The notes: generated by a model from the sequence alone, not told the origin. A stretch of DNA of 64,000 bases from Mastigias papua (GCA_964019165.1 OZ025283.1:4351001-4415000); one strand, 5' to 3'; positions 47,220 through 58,419 are shown, numbered from the stretch's first letter. Program-made: numbers and translations.

Positions 47220-48996
47220 AGTGAGGGCTTGGGCTCAGGCTGGGGCTCACGGCTTGTATGGCATATAGCAGTTGCTATATGTGCATCCTTTATGAAGCTC
47301 TCATATATTCTTTGCAAATGTAGCATCATTGTCTCGTCTCTATAATTTGATATCATGCGTTAAAGTTGATTATACAGAGGTTATCATATTTAATGATGTA
47401 CTTGCATGGAGGTGGCTGTGAAGCCAGGTATCTACCCCACCATTTATTGCAAGGTTGTAATTGATGATTACAATGCACAGCCATATCGAACACTTTGCTT
47501 AAAATAATGTTACAAGAGGGATGCTGAGAGGTATTTGAAAGATAGTGCTTTCTTCTGCAGAAGGGGACAAAAAAACATCTATGTGTGGGAGTGAATTTGT
47601 CTGATAGATGGAGAAGGGGCCAGTTGCATGTAGAGTGCTCAATGAACCTACGATGTGGTGAAGTATTCCTCGTCGGAAAAAGTGTACCTTTCTACCTCAT
47701 TGGGCGGATTTCTGAGGGTACTGGTTGTTAAGAAACAGCCATGAAGAGAGCCCAGAAATGTAAGCTTGCTTTCTACAGAGGTGCTGTCTGAACGTATCAC
47801 ATGATATTTGGTTCTCAAATTCAAGCGTGTGGAAAGTAGTCTTGCAATGGCCTTAACTTTGTGTTGTTGGCTACTTTTGCCAGCAGTATTTGTCCAGAAA
47901 TCAGCAAAATGTATATTCCATTAATTTCATCTCTTTTTCCAAAGAGGTAGTCTTTAAAGACATTAAAAAAGACTTATAAGGAAAGGGTGTCGAAAAATTA
48001 GATGCAGATATGGAGCAGTTGTGCACCTAAGATTTGAAAAATTTCGCGCACCTCCCACGATGCGCCATTTCTACAGGGAGAATTGTCTTATAAAGTGGCT
48101 ATCTAGAGCTTCCAAAACGTTCTGCTCTCTAAACACATAGGTATTTCCTAAAAATGTAATAGTATATTTGACATGCAAGGCAATGAGTTGGAAAATTATT
48201 TGCACAAAGGGCCGGATTTTATGTCACAAGAAGCGATGTTAAATGGCAAAGTTTTCGTACAAAACGGTGAAAGAATGATTCCAGAAATTTATGCTCGCTT
48301 TCTATAGAGGTAGTCTCTAAAGATATGATGATAGCATATGGTTCGGCTAAAGAGGGCTAAAAATTAGATGTACATAGGAACCTCATTTGCACCTTAGATT
48401 TGCTCAACATGCGTGGAGGAGCTATCTTCTTGTGTAAAATGTCCAAGTAGACGGCTATTCAATGCTTCCCAAAGTCTATGCTTGCTTCCTACCAGACTTT
48501 TCAACTCTCCCGTTTTGGCCGAGAGACTCAGGATTCCGATCAAATCTCACTATCTCAAAGCATAACCTTGAAATGGCACAGGTTTCTTCCAAGAAATACA
48601 TTACAGATGAAAGGCAGCCCATATTTGATCTTGAGCAATACCTGCTCTCTTCTACCTCGAGGCAGCTTGAGCTATGAACGATATTTTTTTATAAGAATCA
48701 GTAAAATTGAGGCTCAGGCTGGCTGTATTTCCAAACTTTTGAGGCTGAGTTGTTCTTGATATGTTCTTAAATTATTGAGGTGTAGGCAATTTAGACATTA
48801 GACAACATTGGATATTTATGAAACAGGTATTTGTTCTAACGAGGAGAAGGGGAGAAGTCAGGAAGCTGTCATTTCTCCTCAGGCTAACAATCATTACCTT
48901 TAGCTCTGACATTGCACTATCAGCTACAAATTGATTCACATGTAGATGAAGATATAGCTGCTACCTGCAGCCTTTCAGAATGCCTATCCATAACTA
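47220..48996. other. No gene recognised
   Basis: Short unrelated frames only. Loosely similar phrases about crossing GAGGTAGTCT near 47945 and 48310 hint at an old internal duplication, too weak to annotate. Confidence 0.4.
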
Positions 48997-49443
48997 CCAT
49001 AAACTCCCGAATAAGCCCCCACCTAAACAAATCATTTTTGTAAATAAGCCCCCCTCGAATAGGCCCCCATGGGGGCTTATTCAAGGGAAGCATAATTGTC
49101 GAACAATATCTTATTTCAAGAAGCCCTTCACAGGACAGTAGTTGTACCGTATCACGTCCTTTGAATAGAGGCAAAAAAGCAAAGAGAAACGCGACTTTCA
49201 TGATAATGAAAACATTATAATTTCTTCTATATCTTCACACAACACTGTGTAACTTTTTTAACGATATCAGCGTCTGTAATTAGACGCTCAAAATTTAGTT
49301 TATTGAGAAAATGATGTCGTTTTTATGTCAACTTTTCAGGAAAATGCCAAACTTTGAAATACGCCCTCCCCTTGAACAAGCTCCCGCACAAAAATTCATT
49401 TTTGCAGATAAGCCCCCCCGGGGGCTTTTTCGAGGATTTACGG
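48997..49443. mobile_element. 447 bp MITE with AAGCCCCC-rich ends
   Basis: Ends CCATAAACTCCCGAATAAGC and, inverted, CCGTAAATCCTCGAAAAAGC are flanked by TA (48995-48996, 49444-49445). Inside each end are blocks such as CCCCCATGGGGG and CCCCCCCGGGGG that form strong hairpins. Non-coding. Confidence 0.8.
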
Positions 49444-49886
49444 TAAGTCCTAGAAATAAGCACAAGGTGGATTGAAGACTTAGCAGTTATATCTGTACGA
49501 TAAACTTCGACTTAGTGCAACCATATTGCAACCCCTTGCATAAGCTCCTGCAATAGAATTTCTAAGAGCCAATAGACCCATACTTTTTAATAAGCATCTA
49601 CCCTAAGTGGACCAATCCTCTGAAATACGTTTTCTTCGGCCATTTTCAAGTATTTCTTTAATCTCCAACCATTTTCAAACGTCATTTGCAAAAGTGATTA
49701 GAAATCAATGCCGGCTTAGAGGATGATTAGCAAAAGGTGAACTAACAAATATGCTTAAACAATCATTCACGTTGGCTAAATTGATTGTAGCTTATTCTTC
49801 TGGCATCAAGAGTGTTAAGTCGAACCATCTCATATGTATCAACCTTACACCATATATGTAGCTAAATGATGAACGCTGTGCATCTA

Positions 49887-50293
49887 CTCTTAGGTTCCTA
49901 ATAAGCGTCCCGGGGCGCTTATTAATTTTCCGATTTTTATGACCCCCCAGACTTTATTGGGACCCCCCGTTTATCAATTTTCAAATATTTGAGAGATGAG
50001 GTTGTTCTTTTTTCTTCAACGTTTGCAAATTGTTTGTCTTTGTGTGCTCCGTTAATAGATCAGAGATATTTTTGATGCTTACATTATACACATAGATTTT
50101 CATGCTGTATTTGGCTTATATTTCTTATTCTTGGGTTATCTTAAAAACTGTCCTTATTAGTTTCTCTTGTTTTTGACATTCTGACCCCCCGTTTAATAAG
50201 GCCCCCCGTTTAATAAGACCCCCATTTATTAAATTTTCGAAAATTTTCCAATCCCCTTACTATTATGACCCCCCGTTTATTAGGAACCTAAGA
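49887..50293. mobile_element. 407 bp MITE with CTCTTAGGTTCCTAATAA ends
   Basis: The first 18 bases CTCTTAGGTTCCTAATAA match the reverse complement of the end exactly; TA lies on both sides (49885-49886, 50294-50295). The interior has repeated GACCCCCCGTTTATTA units near the right end and GGGGCGC near the left. Non-coding. Confidence 0.85.
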
Positions 50294-50712
50294 GTACGGG
50301 CTATTGCTTCCATAAAGAAATAATGAGCATGTGTGGTTGCTGATGGGGACAACTCCCATTACCCTCGATTCACCTGACCATCATTCCTTTGAGCAAAGTG
50401 TATGAGAACAATATGATTTTGCATATGTGATCCGTCGGAAGCCACAGAATCGTTACGACAGATTTTGTTGATTTCCTGCCAAACTAATCCTTTCAAAATA
50501 GTGGTCCCAGATGCACATGTTTCGAATAGACAAATAAGCACGTAGCTTTAGAGCACTCCCTTGATTTGTTGCAAGAATGAAATGAATGGAAGAAAAGCTT
50601 GCAGATTTATGTTGAAGATGATGAGAAAAAGCAATAACAAATACAGGCGACACAGGCTATCTAAGTATAAAATACTACACTATAGCACGAAAAAGCGGAA
50701 ACATTCTTTTGG

Positions 50713-50753
50713 CATACTGAAAGCTTTTTTCGTCCGACACTCGTCAGAGTATG
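50713..50753 (-). ncRNA. Hammerhead ribozyme in PLE3, left arm
   Basis: Minus strand, 5' to 3': CATACT, CTGACGA, GTGTCGGAC, GAAA, AAAGCTTTC, AGTATG. CATACT and AGTATG pair as stem I, A-A-A/T-T-T closes a 3 bp stem III, and cleavage is expected after the C that precedes AGTATG. All invariant core bases (CUGANGA, GAAA, cleavage-site C) are present. Stem II is short (G-C, U-A). Such compact type I hammerheads are known from PLE terminal repeats. Confidence 0.85.
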
Positions 50754-50876
50754 AAACGTCGGATAACGACCGAAAGGTGAACCGAAATATATAGCCAGAT
50801 GCGGGTGCACGTGATATGATGAATAATGCTTCTATTTGGCCCTATGATTGGCCAATTAGCACCTATTCACCATTGT

Positions 50877-52583
50877 TTACTTGAAGAGTCTAAGTGAAAA
50901 AACGAACTCTTTTTGTATACACAAGACTGGGTTTTGAGTCTTGATGTAAACCGATTCCAAAACACCTAAATGAAAGGACGATCTTGCTTGCCTAATGATC
51001 CGAAAATTATCGTCTGTATATGTTTTGGCGCATTCTGGATTTGTTAGAAGATGTTGTCCTATGGCCGAATCACTTTTCATTTTAGAATTAGAGTTTTTAC
51101 ATGTACGAGGCGGCTGTTCTCTTGTTGTAGTGTTTTTCGTCCTGATGCTCGTGGGTACATGTTGTTTTATTCTATCTGCTAACCTCTGCGTAGTGCGCCC
51201 TACGTACCGAGCTTCACATCGGCACGAAAATTCGTAAACTACACAACTTTTTTGGGTGGTAGGAACGCTATCTTTTTTAGCAGATGGTAGCATGACCCTC
51301 GTATTATAAACCGCACGGGGCTTCACAGCATAGAAACAAGATGTAATGGCTTTATTGATTTGGTTTTCAAATTTAGATGAAACATTTCCAATCCAGGGCA
51401 ATTTCAGGTAAACCGGGCACTTTTCAGGACCAAACCGTTTTTCTGATGAAATGTTGGCTAGTTTTTCCTTAATGCAAGAAACAAGGACATCTTCTGGATA
51501 TCCATTGTCAATTAAAAGTTGTTTTATTGTGTCCAGCTCAGAATCTAACTTAGTTTTAGAGCAAATCATAAGAGCCCTATGAACTAAAGTTTTGATTAGG
51601 TTGATCTTCCTAGCTTTTGGGCTGAAGGAATTCCAACGGATGTATTGACCAGTAAACGTTGGCTTCCTGTAAATGCTGGTGAGAAATCCAGTGCCCCCTT
51701 TCTCCACCGAAACATCTAGAAAATTCAAGGAGTTGTTTTGCTCCTTCTCTACTGTAAATTTTAGGGCTGGATGTAGTTGTTTGAGGTTTACATGAAAACG
51801 ATCACATTCCAGCTCCGAACCGAAAATGACAAAAGTATCGTCAACATAACGAAAGTAGACACCTGGTTTTACGGTGTTATTGAAAAGTCTACTTTCATGA
51901 AAACCCACGAAAATATGTGCTAGAGCTGGCCCCAAAGGACTACCCATTGCCACTCCATCTATTTGCTTATACATCTGGTTGTTAAAACTAAATTCCACTC
52001 CTCGCGTAGCAATTAGCATCAATTCTTTGAAGGCGTCCTCGGGGAATGGAGGGCAATCAAGGTGACCTCGATACAAAGCGTCAGCACAAATCCCTATGGT
52101 CTCATCTAATGGCACGTTGGTGAATAGACTGCTGATGTCAAAAGAGCACAGAAATGTTTTGGCAGGTTCAACGTTGTAGTTTTGAATAAAGCTGGCAAAT
52201 GTAAAAGAATCTTTTACGCAATTCGAGGAGTAGAGTTTTAGGACCGGGGCCAAAACTTCTGATAACCATTTAGCAAGTTCATGTTGAGAGGAGCCAATCA
52301 TAGATAAAATAGGCCGAAGTGGGATGTCTTCTTTGTGCGTTTTCGGTAAGCCATACATACGTGGGCGCTGTGAGCCTGTGGGTCGAATCCGATCATAAAT
52401 ATCACGAGTCAGGATTTTTTGGTTAACTAAGTCTAAGAGACGTTTTTGTAACTTCTGCTCGGTCTTGGCCGTATTATCATGCTGATCAACACTGCCCATG
52501 TTCAAAAACTTGGTTTTATCATTGAGAATGTTGCCCATCTTTTGGATGTAATCACTTTTGTTTAAGGGATCTGGGGTCGTCAT
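50877..52583 (-). CDS. PLE3 reverse transcriptase with GIY-YIG endonuclease, N-truncated
   Basis: 568 codons from ATG 52583, no internal stop. The first residues (KSDYIQKMGNILND) belong to the motif after P-A-D-K-G, so some 150-200 N-terminal residues of a typical PLE protein are missing. RT motifs: RPRMYGLPKTHKED, FLCSFDISSLFTNVPLDET, QIDGVAMGSPLGPALAHIFV, catalytic FRYVDDTFVIF, SLNFLDVSV. The nuclease follows: SCVVYEFSCRCEARYVGRTT with Arg in RLADRIKQH, plus conserved His and Glu downstream. All catalytic residues visible are intact. It would act by target-primed reverse transcription; here it lacks a complete N-terminus and is likely a dead-on-arrival copy, though young. Confidence 0.88.
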   Translation of the reverse strand: MTTPDPLNKSDYIQKMGNILNDKTKFLNMGSVDQHDNTAKTEQKLQKRLLDLVNQKILTRDIYDRIRPTGSQRPRMYGLPKTHKEDIPLRPILSMIGSSQHELAKWLSEVLAPVLKLYSSNCVKDSFTFASFIQNYNVEPAKTFLCSFDISSLFTNVPLDETIGICADALYRGHLDCPPFPEDAFKELMLIATRGVEFSFNNQMYKQIDGVAMGSPLGPALAHIFVGFHESRLFNNTVKPGVYFRYVDDTFVIFGSELECDRFHVNLKQLHPALKFTVEKEQNNSLNFLDVSVEKGGTGFLTSIYRKPTFTGQYIRWNSFSPKARKINLIKTLVHRALMICSKTKLDSELDTIKQLLIDNGYPEDVLVSCIKEKLANISSEKRFGPEKCPVYLKLPWIGNVSSKFENQINKAITSCFYAVKPRAVYNTRVMLPSAKKDSVPTTQKSCVVYEFSCRCEARYVGRTTQRLADRIKQHVPTSIRTKNTTTREQPPRTCKNSNSKMKSDSAIGQHLLTNPECAKTYTDDNFRIIRQARSSFHLGVLESVYIKTQNPVLCIQKEFVFSLRLFK

Positions 52584-53114
52584 CTTAAACAAAAGTGATA
52601 GCGTTCCTACCACCCAAAAAGTTGTGTAGTTTACGAATTTTCGTGCCGATGTGAAGCTCGGTACCTAGGGCGCACTACGCAGAGGTTAGCAGATAGAATA
52701 AAACAACATGTACCCACGAGCATCAGGATGAAAAACACTACAACAAGAGAACAGCCGCCTCGTACATGTAAAAACTCTAATTCTAAAATGAAAAGTGATT
52801 CGGCCATAGGACAACATCTTCTAACAAATCCAGAATGCGCCAAAACATGTACAGACGATAATTTTCGGATCATTAGGCAAGCAAGATCGTCCTTTCATTT
52901 AGGTGTTTTGGAATCGGTTTACATCAAGACTCAAAACCCAGTCTTGTGTAAACAAAAAGAGTTCGTTTTTTCACTTAGACTCTTCAAGTAAACAATGGTG
53001 AATAGGTGCTAATTGGCCAATCATAGGGCCAAATAGAAGCATTATTCATCATATCACGTGCACCCGCATCTGGCTATATATTTCGGTTCACCTTTCGGTC
53101 GTTATCCGACGTTT

Positions 53115-53155
53115 CATACTCTGACGAGTGTCGGACGAAAAAAGCTTTCAGTATG
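53115..53155 (+). ncRNA. Hammerhead ribozyme in PLE3, right arm
   Basis: Identical in sequence to the copy at 50713-50753 but on the plus strand, as expected from the inverted arms. Stem I 53115-53120 with 53150-53155, core 53121-53127 and 53137-53140, cleavage expected between 53149 and 53150. Confidence 0.85.
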
Positions 53156-53586
53156 CCAAAAGAATGTTTCCGCTTTTTCGTGCTATAGTGTAGTATTTTA
53201 TACTTAGATAGCCTGTGTCGCCTGTATTTGTTATTGCTTTTTCTCATCATCTTCAACATAAATCTGCAAGCTTTTCTTCCATTCATTTCATTCTTGCAAC
53301 AAATCAAGGGAGTGCTCTAAAGCTACGTGCTTATTACGTGCTTTTTCGTGCTATAGTGAAGTTCTGTAGTGCCAACAGACTTTTCACGTATAAAATACTA
53401 TTAAAAAACACTCTTAATACTACTCAACTACTAAACAATTTCAGAAGAAATTAATAGCAAGTACATCCTGAGTTCCATACTTTTACAATTTGCACTCAGA
53501 ATTTACTGAAGAGCAGTACAATCTGAAAAATCTGTTGGCACTAAAGAACTTCATTATAACACGAAAATGCGGGAAAATTCTTTTAG

Positions 53587-53627
53587 CATAATGCCAGCTT
53601 TTCTCCTCCGACACTCGTCAGAATATG
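53587..53627 (-). ncRNA. Degenerate hammerhead, PLE4, minus strand
   Basis: CATATT, CTGACGA, GTGTCGGAG, GAGA, AAAGCTGGC, ATTATG. The first core half is intact, but GAAA is GAGA and stem I no longer pairs cleanly. Confidence 0.6.
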
Positions 53628-53847
53628 AAACATAAATGAATGGACGATCATGTAAATGTTTTGGAATCAGTTTACACTAAAATTCAAAGCCCAGACTTGT
53701 GTAAGCAAACAGAGTTCATTTTCTCACTTGGAATCTTCAAGTAGACAATGGTGCATAGGTGCTAATCGGTCAGTCATGGTGCCAAATAGACGCATGATTT
53801 ATCATATCACTAGTATCCGCATCTGGCTTAATACTCAGACAACGTTT

Positions 53848-53887
53848 CATATTCTAACCAGTGTCTGACGAAAAAATTTCCAGTATG
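53848..53887 (+). ncRNA. Degenerate hammerhead, PLE4, plus strand
   Basis: CATATT, CTAACCA, GTGTCTGAC, GAAA, AAATTTCC, AGTATG. CTGACGA is mutated at two positions; other parts align base for base with the intact copies. Confidence 0.6.
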
Positions 53888-53900
53888 CTAAAAGAATGTT

Positions 53901-54592
53901 CCGGCTTTTTCGGGCTATAGTGAAGCAGTACAATGGAATAAACTCAGATCAAAAGTCCGTGATTGAAATTTAACTTAAAACACAATGTCATGTTGCATTT
54001 TCTTATGGATGTTTTCTACGTTCCAGGAGCATTCGGCTTTATCAGCAGCTGTATCAAATTCATGTATGTTCTTTCACAATCTTCACGTAACAAGCTCATA
54101 AGTGATAGTTCGGTTAAAAGACTGACAATATCTCATACTTGTAACACCTACAGCTTAAAATGCTTTTTTATTAACGTTCATATATTTCAAGATAAAACCG
54201 ATGTCATATAGAGCTTTCTTTACTAGTGAATTCATTTAGTAGACGTCATAGCAAACTTGACACCAACCAAAGGGGAGTTATACTGGTCAAAGGATGTCGA
54301 TTTAAATTGCTTGCGACCACTTGGGCTTAACATGCAAAGATTTTTAAAAACCAGCATTTGAACTCGAGTTCGATGATGACTATTTCTAATAATACGCTAC
54401 ACCAAATCAACATTTAAAGAATATGGGTAAAGGAGAGAAAATCTTGAATAGCAGAAGCATAAAGCAGATGCTAAGCTCTCACTATATGTTGATATGTGAG
54501 TGATAACTGAAACTCACATTTTTTGACTGTTAATAGCTTGTTTTACATGGATATTGAAAATGTCTTTAATGTGAAACCATGTACATGGTTGC
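53901..54592. other. No gene recognised
   Basis: AT-rich spacer between PLE remnants and the next non-LTR fragment; one 82-codon frame without motif. Confidence 0.5.
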
Positions 54593-55498
54593 ATGTCTGA
54601 AGAAGTTCTAGAGAAGCCATTTGGAGTACCTCAGGGCTCAGTGCTTGGGCCGCTGTTGTTCCTCGTACATATCAATGATGTCACATCCTATGTGAACTGT
54701 AAATCACACCTTTATGCAGATGATACTGTACTTTTAGTAGCTGACAAGAGTGCACAGAATATTGAGATCAAGCTGAACACTGAATTAGAAAAAGCACATA
54801 GATGGCTTACTGAAAATAGGCTCACACTTAACGCTAAAAAGACCAAGTATTTGATTTTTGGACATGCAAGAAAGACAAAACAACTTGGAGATATCAGCAT
54901 TAACTTGAGTGACAGCAAAATTGATCAAGTGGAAAGTTTCAAATACCTAGGGGTGCATTTTGATCAGCAGTTAAACTGGAAGAAACACTTAAAGGAAACA
55001 GCTCAAAAGATTAGCTTAAAGTTAAAAAAGATACAAAGAGCATCACCATTTCTCTCGAAACATTGCAGGACCTTACTGGTAAACAGTTTGATAATGCCCT
55101 ACTTTGATTATTGTTCTGAGGCCTGGTCATCAGCAAGTTTTACATCACTCAGAAGGTTATCAAATTTGTACAATAAAGCTCTGAAAATGAAAGAAAAGTC
55201 ACCGAAAGATCCAGCATCACTACAGGAGCGTTTTAAGAGGAACACTGCCATTATGATGTTTAAATGTCTAAATGGACTGGCCCCTGATTATTTGGCGGAT
55301 AGATTTACATGTTCAGCCCAGGTGCATCAGAAGAACACAAGATCAGCAGCTGCAAAAAAGGTTCATGTGAAGAATGCAAGAGGGAAGGCCTCATCAAGTT
55401 TCAGAAGAAGAGGAACAAAAGTTTGGAATGACTTACCTGGAACAATAACATCAAAGAACAGCATATTGCAATTTAAAACCAGTCTTTTATCGTTATGA
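54593..55498 (+). pseudogene. Non-LTR element D reverse transcriptase, C-terminal half
   Basis: 301 open codons: FGVPQGSVLGPLLFLVHIND, catalytic SHLYADDTVLLVAD, NRLTLNAKKTKYLIFG, FKYLGVHFDQQLNWKKH, MPYFDYCSEAWSS, LYNKALKM, IMMFKCLNGLAPDYL, and RRRGTKVWNDLP. No stop inside, but the fingers and endonuclease are absent, so it is a dead insertion. Confidence 0.85.
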
Positions 55499-55665
55499 CT
55501 ACTATACACATTGTCATCTTATGCTATCTCAATTTCTTATTGTAATATATTTATAGGTTTTCTTAGCTATTTTACTTTTTAGTGGGCCCTACTGTAAAAA
55601 ATTAACTAACATTGTTAATTATTGTAGATTACCCACTTTAAATATTTTCTATTATTATTATTATT
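54593..55665 (+). mobile_element. Non-LTR retrotransposon D, 5'-truncated
   Basis: An open RT frame (54593-55498) is followed by a short 3' UTR and a (TTA)n tail at about 55648-55665. No target duplication was resolved. Confidence 0.78.
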
Positions 55666-56208
55666 ACATATAAGTAGCCCGCACTTTGCAATCATTATCT
55701 GGATCAAGGCATTGCAGAGATAAAATCAGACTGCTTAAACTTTTGAACATTTCCTACATCAGTCAGTAGGATCCCGCAAATAGGAAATAAAGTTTAACAA
55801 CTTTCTACAGTAAAATTTTGTATAGCAACTGTCTACCAAAAGATTTGCTATCAATAGCTAGTATCCAACAAATTTATTTTCTCTTAAATTTTTGATTCAA
55901 TTCAAATTTGATACCGTTTTCATCCATCTTCTGTATGTGATGGTTTAATTAGGCCCCAGTGAGTTAATTTCATTTGTTAAAGCTTGCTTATCAATTTCTC
56001 ATGCAAAATGCATCCATGCAAAGCATTATTGTTCTAAATTTTTTCTGGAATAGATTTGAATAGGGTCTGAAACGATAGAAACTTATAAGCTGCAAATTCT
56101 TAAACACCATTAGTTTGGAAAACACTTCAGGCTACGGGTTATATAAAATGTCCTTAGTGGCATAGAAAATGAGGCTAGGGAAGGACACGGAATCCCAGCT
56201 GTGATCTA
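55666..56208. other. Spacer between non-LTR elements D and E
   Basis: No frame over 60 codons and no repeat recognised. Confidence 0.5.
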
Positions 56209-57840
56209 TAATTATTATTATTATTATTATTATTAATACTTTAATTTAAAGTTGGCTTTTCGAAATAGCTAAAAATAAAAGCTAATTAAGGCCAACTATT
56301 TACAAAAAGGTATACAAAAGAAATACATAATAAAATTATTTTACAAATAACCTAGACCATATATAAAAGGTTTGCAAATGCTACAGCTGCAATGTTTACA
56401 TTTTGTTGTCTTAAGATGTTTCTTAAAAATAGTCAAAGAGTTTGAAGTTTTCACTTCTACGGGTAATTTTGCCCATACTCTTTGACCCATGAACCTTACG
56501 TCATCTGTAACATAGCATGTGGTTCTCACTTTTGGTAGGTTTAAATTGCTAGAGCTTCTTAGCTGATACGGCATTGACTTTTCTTCAAAAATATCCATCA
56601 TAAACGAAGGATTTAAGTGATTCCTTGTTTTTTAAATTTCAACCATAAGCAACTGTAGGTTCTTCTGATGAATAGATACCGAATCATCATTTTCTAACAA
56701 TTTCTCGTAAGGAGAATTGTTGTCTTTGTATGCGATTCGAAGAGCCCTTTCCTGTATCCTGTTTATCTTGTTATTAATATTTTTGTCATGGAACATCCAA
56801 ATTAGAGGGCAGTAGCTGAATTGTGACATTATGAAAGTGTTCATCATCAATTTTCATTTCTTGGGTTCCATGAAAATTGAAATGCGAGATACAGCATGCA
56901 GTTTCTGGCTGGCCTTTTTACAAAGAGTTTGCAAATGAGTTTTAAAGTTAAGTTGTGTATCTAGTATAACTCCCAGTAATGTTTCTTCATCACTTTCTTC
57001 TATTACCGCCTTACCTACATGTAATTTCATCTTATCTTTTTTCTCGCCAAATATCATAAAATGACATTTGTCCGCATTTAGTTTCATATAGTTTTCAGGA
57101 TACCAGGTTGATAGATGGGTGGCATCTTGCTCTAGCCCATCAATGACATTGTTGATCTCAGAGTCGCATATATAGAGAGTGGTATCGTCTGCATAGTTGC
57201 ATATTTCGGCTCTATTCATCAGAAGAAAAAGGTCATTAATATACACGTTAAATAGAAGAGGCCCTAACACTGACCCCTGCGGGACTCCTTTTTGAACTAC
57301 TTTCCAAGTGCTAAACGACCCATTAATATTAACTCGTTGTCTCCTTTGTGACAAATAGCTGTGAATCATAAGTAAAGCACCTCTACCAAAACCATAGGCA
57401 TGCAATTTTGCTATCAGCAATTCATGGTCTATGCAGTCGAAGGCTTTTGATAGATCCATTAATAAAGCACCTGCAATGCCTCCCTTGTCTAGGGTCATTA
57501 TACAGGTTTCCAAAAATCGTAGGAGAGCTTGCTGTGTGTTATAGCCTTTCCTGAAGCCACAAAGCAAAGACGACAAACGTTTCCAGCGAAGGGCATTATC
57601 TGGTCATATAATAGTCGTTCAAAGATTTTTGAAGTCGCTGGCAGCAGAGTAATTGGTCTGTAATTCTTTTTGCAGAAAGCATCATCCTTTTTGAAAAGTG
57701 AAGAAACATCTCCATCTTTTAGCTTGTTAGGAAAATAATTTTCTGATAGGTACAAGTTTAAAGTATCTGTCAGGCAAGATAGAAAGATATCTGAGTTTTC
57801 TTTCAGGATTTTACCTGGGATAGAAGGCACAGTCTCTTCA
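56209..57840 (-). mobile_element. Non-LTR retrotransposon E, 5'-truncated
   Basis: Minus strand with a (TTA)n-type tail at 56209-56236. Same family group as element A (both share KGVPQG, C-N-(F/Y)-A-D-D and [13 protein letters not shown] blocks). The 5' break near 57840 abuts a palindrome made from retroelement ORF1 sequence. Confidence 0.8.
56341..57830 (-). pseudogene. Non-LTR element E reverse transcriptase, frameshifted
   Basis: 57830-57498 gives SLFKKDDAFCKKNYRPITLL; after a frameshift 57576-56854 gives [58 protein letters not shown], catalytic ICNYADDTTLYIC and LLGVILDTQLNFKTH. A stop follows KK, then [29 protein letters not shown] and the C-terminal part to 56341. At least one frameshift and two stops. 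Confidence 0.86.
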
Positions 57841-57846
57841 TTCTTA

Positions 57847-58158
57847 ATGTAAAAGTCAGGTCGTTTTCTGGCGCAAAGACAACCGACATGATGTATTATA
57901 CCAAACCAGCAATGGACGAAAATGCTGAATTATATATCATGCACTGTGGAACGAATGATCTTCGATCAGACGAAAATCCACAAGAAAGCTAAACATCTTT
58001 GCTTCATTTTTTTCTTGTGGATTTTCGTCTGATCGAAGATCATTCGTTCCACAGTGCATGATATATAATTCAGCATTTTCGTCCATTGCTGGTTTGGTAT
58101 AATACATCATGTCGGTTGTCTTTGCGCCAGAAAACGACCTGACTTTTACATTTAGAAC
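57847..58158. repeat. Perfect palindrome of a retroelement esterase fragment
   Basis: Arms about 57847-57990 and 58013-58158 are inverted copies with no mismatch seen, around a loop of about 22 bp. Read on minus from 58161 the right arm encodes VKVRSFSGAKTTDMMYYTKP and IMHCGTNDLRSDENPQE. The F-x-G-A-x-x-x-D-M and H-x-G-T-N-D-L motifs are those of the SGNH/GDSL esterase found in ORF1 of some CR1/L2-type retroposons. Confidence 0.82.
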
Positions 58159-58419
58159 CATCTAAGAAGGCAAAGTCTCTTTATTCAGTTAGTGACCTCA
58201 ATTTCGTATCTTGCTAGGTGGATCAAGTTCTCACTTTCTTGTAATAATAAGTATACGAGAAGAGCCATCCAAGCTCTCAGTGTACTTCTACACCACGTGA
58301 TCTCGGAAACGGGGTCTTTATGTGTCTTATAGAGCTTGCATTTGCTTCATAGAATAGAGCTCATTTTTTACTCTTAACATATTTCATTCTTTCATACTTG
58401 AGTCGATTTCTAAGTTGAT

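Larger units (their letters stand above)
50533..53335 (-). mobile_element. Penelope-like element PLE3 with inverted partial copy
   Basis: The minus-strand body (52596 to 50533) holds an RT/GIY-YIG ORF and a 3' region with a hammerhead. An inverted copy of its last 740 bp (52597-53335) is attached to the 5' side, so the locus is a hairpin with arms 50533-51272 and 52597-53335 and a 1324 bp unique centre. Only a few substitutions separate the arms. Inverted 5' extensions of this kind are a PLE hallmark. A related decayed end continues at 53336-53900. Confidence 0.88.
53336..53900. mobile_element. Decayed Penelope-like 3' ends (PLE4)
   Basis: Contains a repeat of GTGCTTTTTCGTGCTATAGTG just after the PLE3 arm, then 53656-53760 matching the C-terminal coding end of PLE3 (TGTTTTGGAATCAGTTTACA; TCTTCAAGTAGACAATGGTG) with many changes, then two broken hammerheads in opposite orientation. 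It is probably an older copy of the same family that PLE3 landed beside or arose next to. Confidence 0.72.

Noticed and set aside
50561..53307. Open frames at 50561-50794, 50995-51237, 52631-52873, 52728-52991 and 53074-53307
   Set aside because: Antisense or duplicated-arm shadows of the PLE3 ORF; their repetition reflects the inverted arms.
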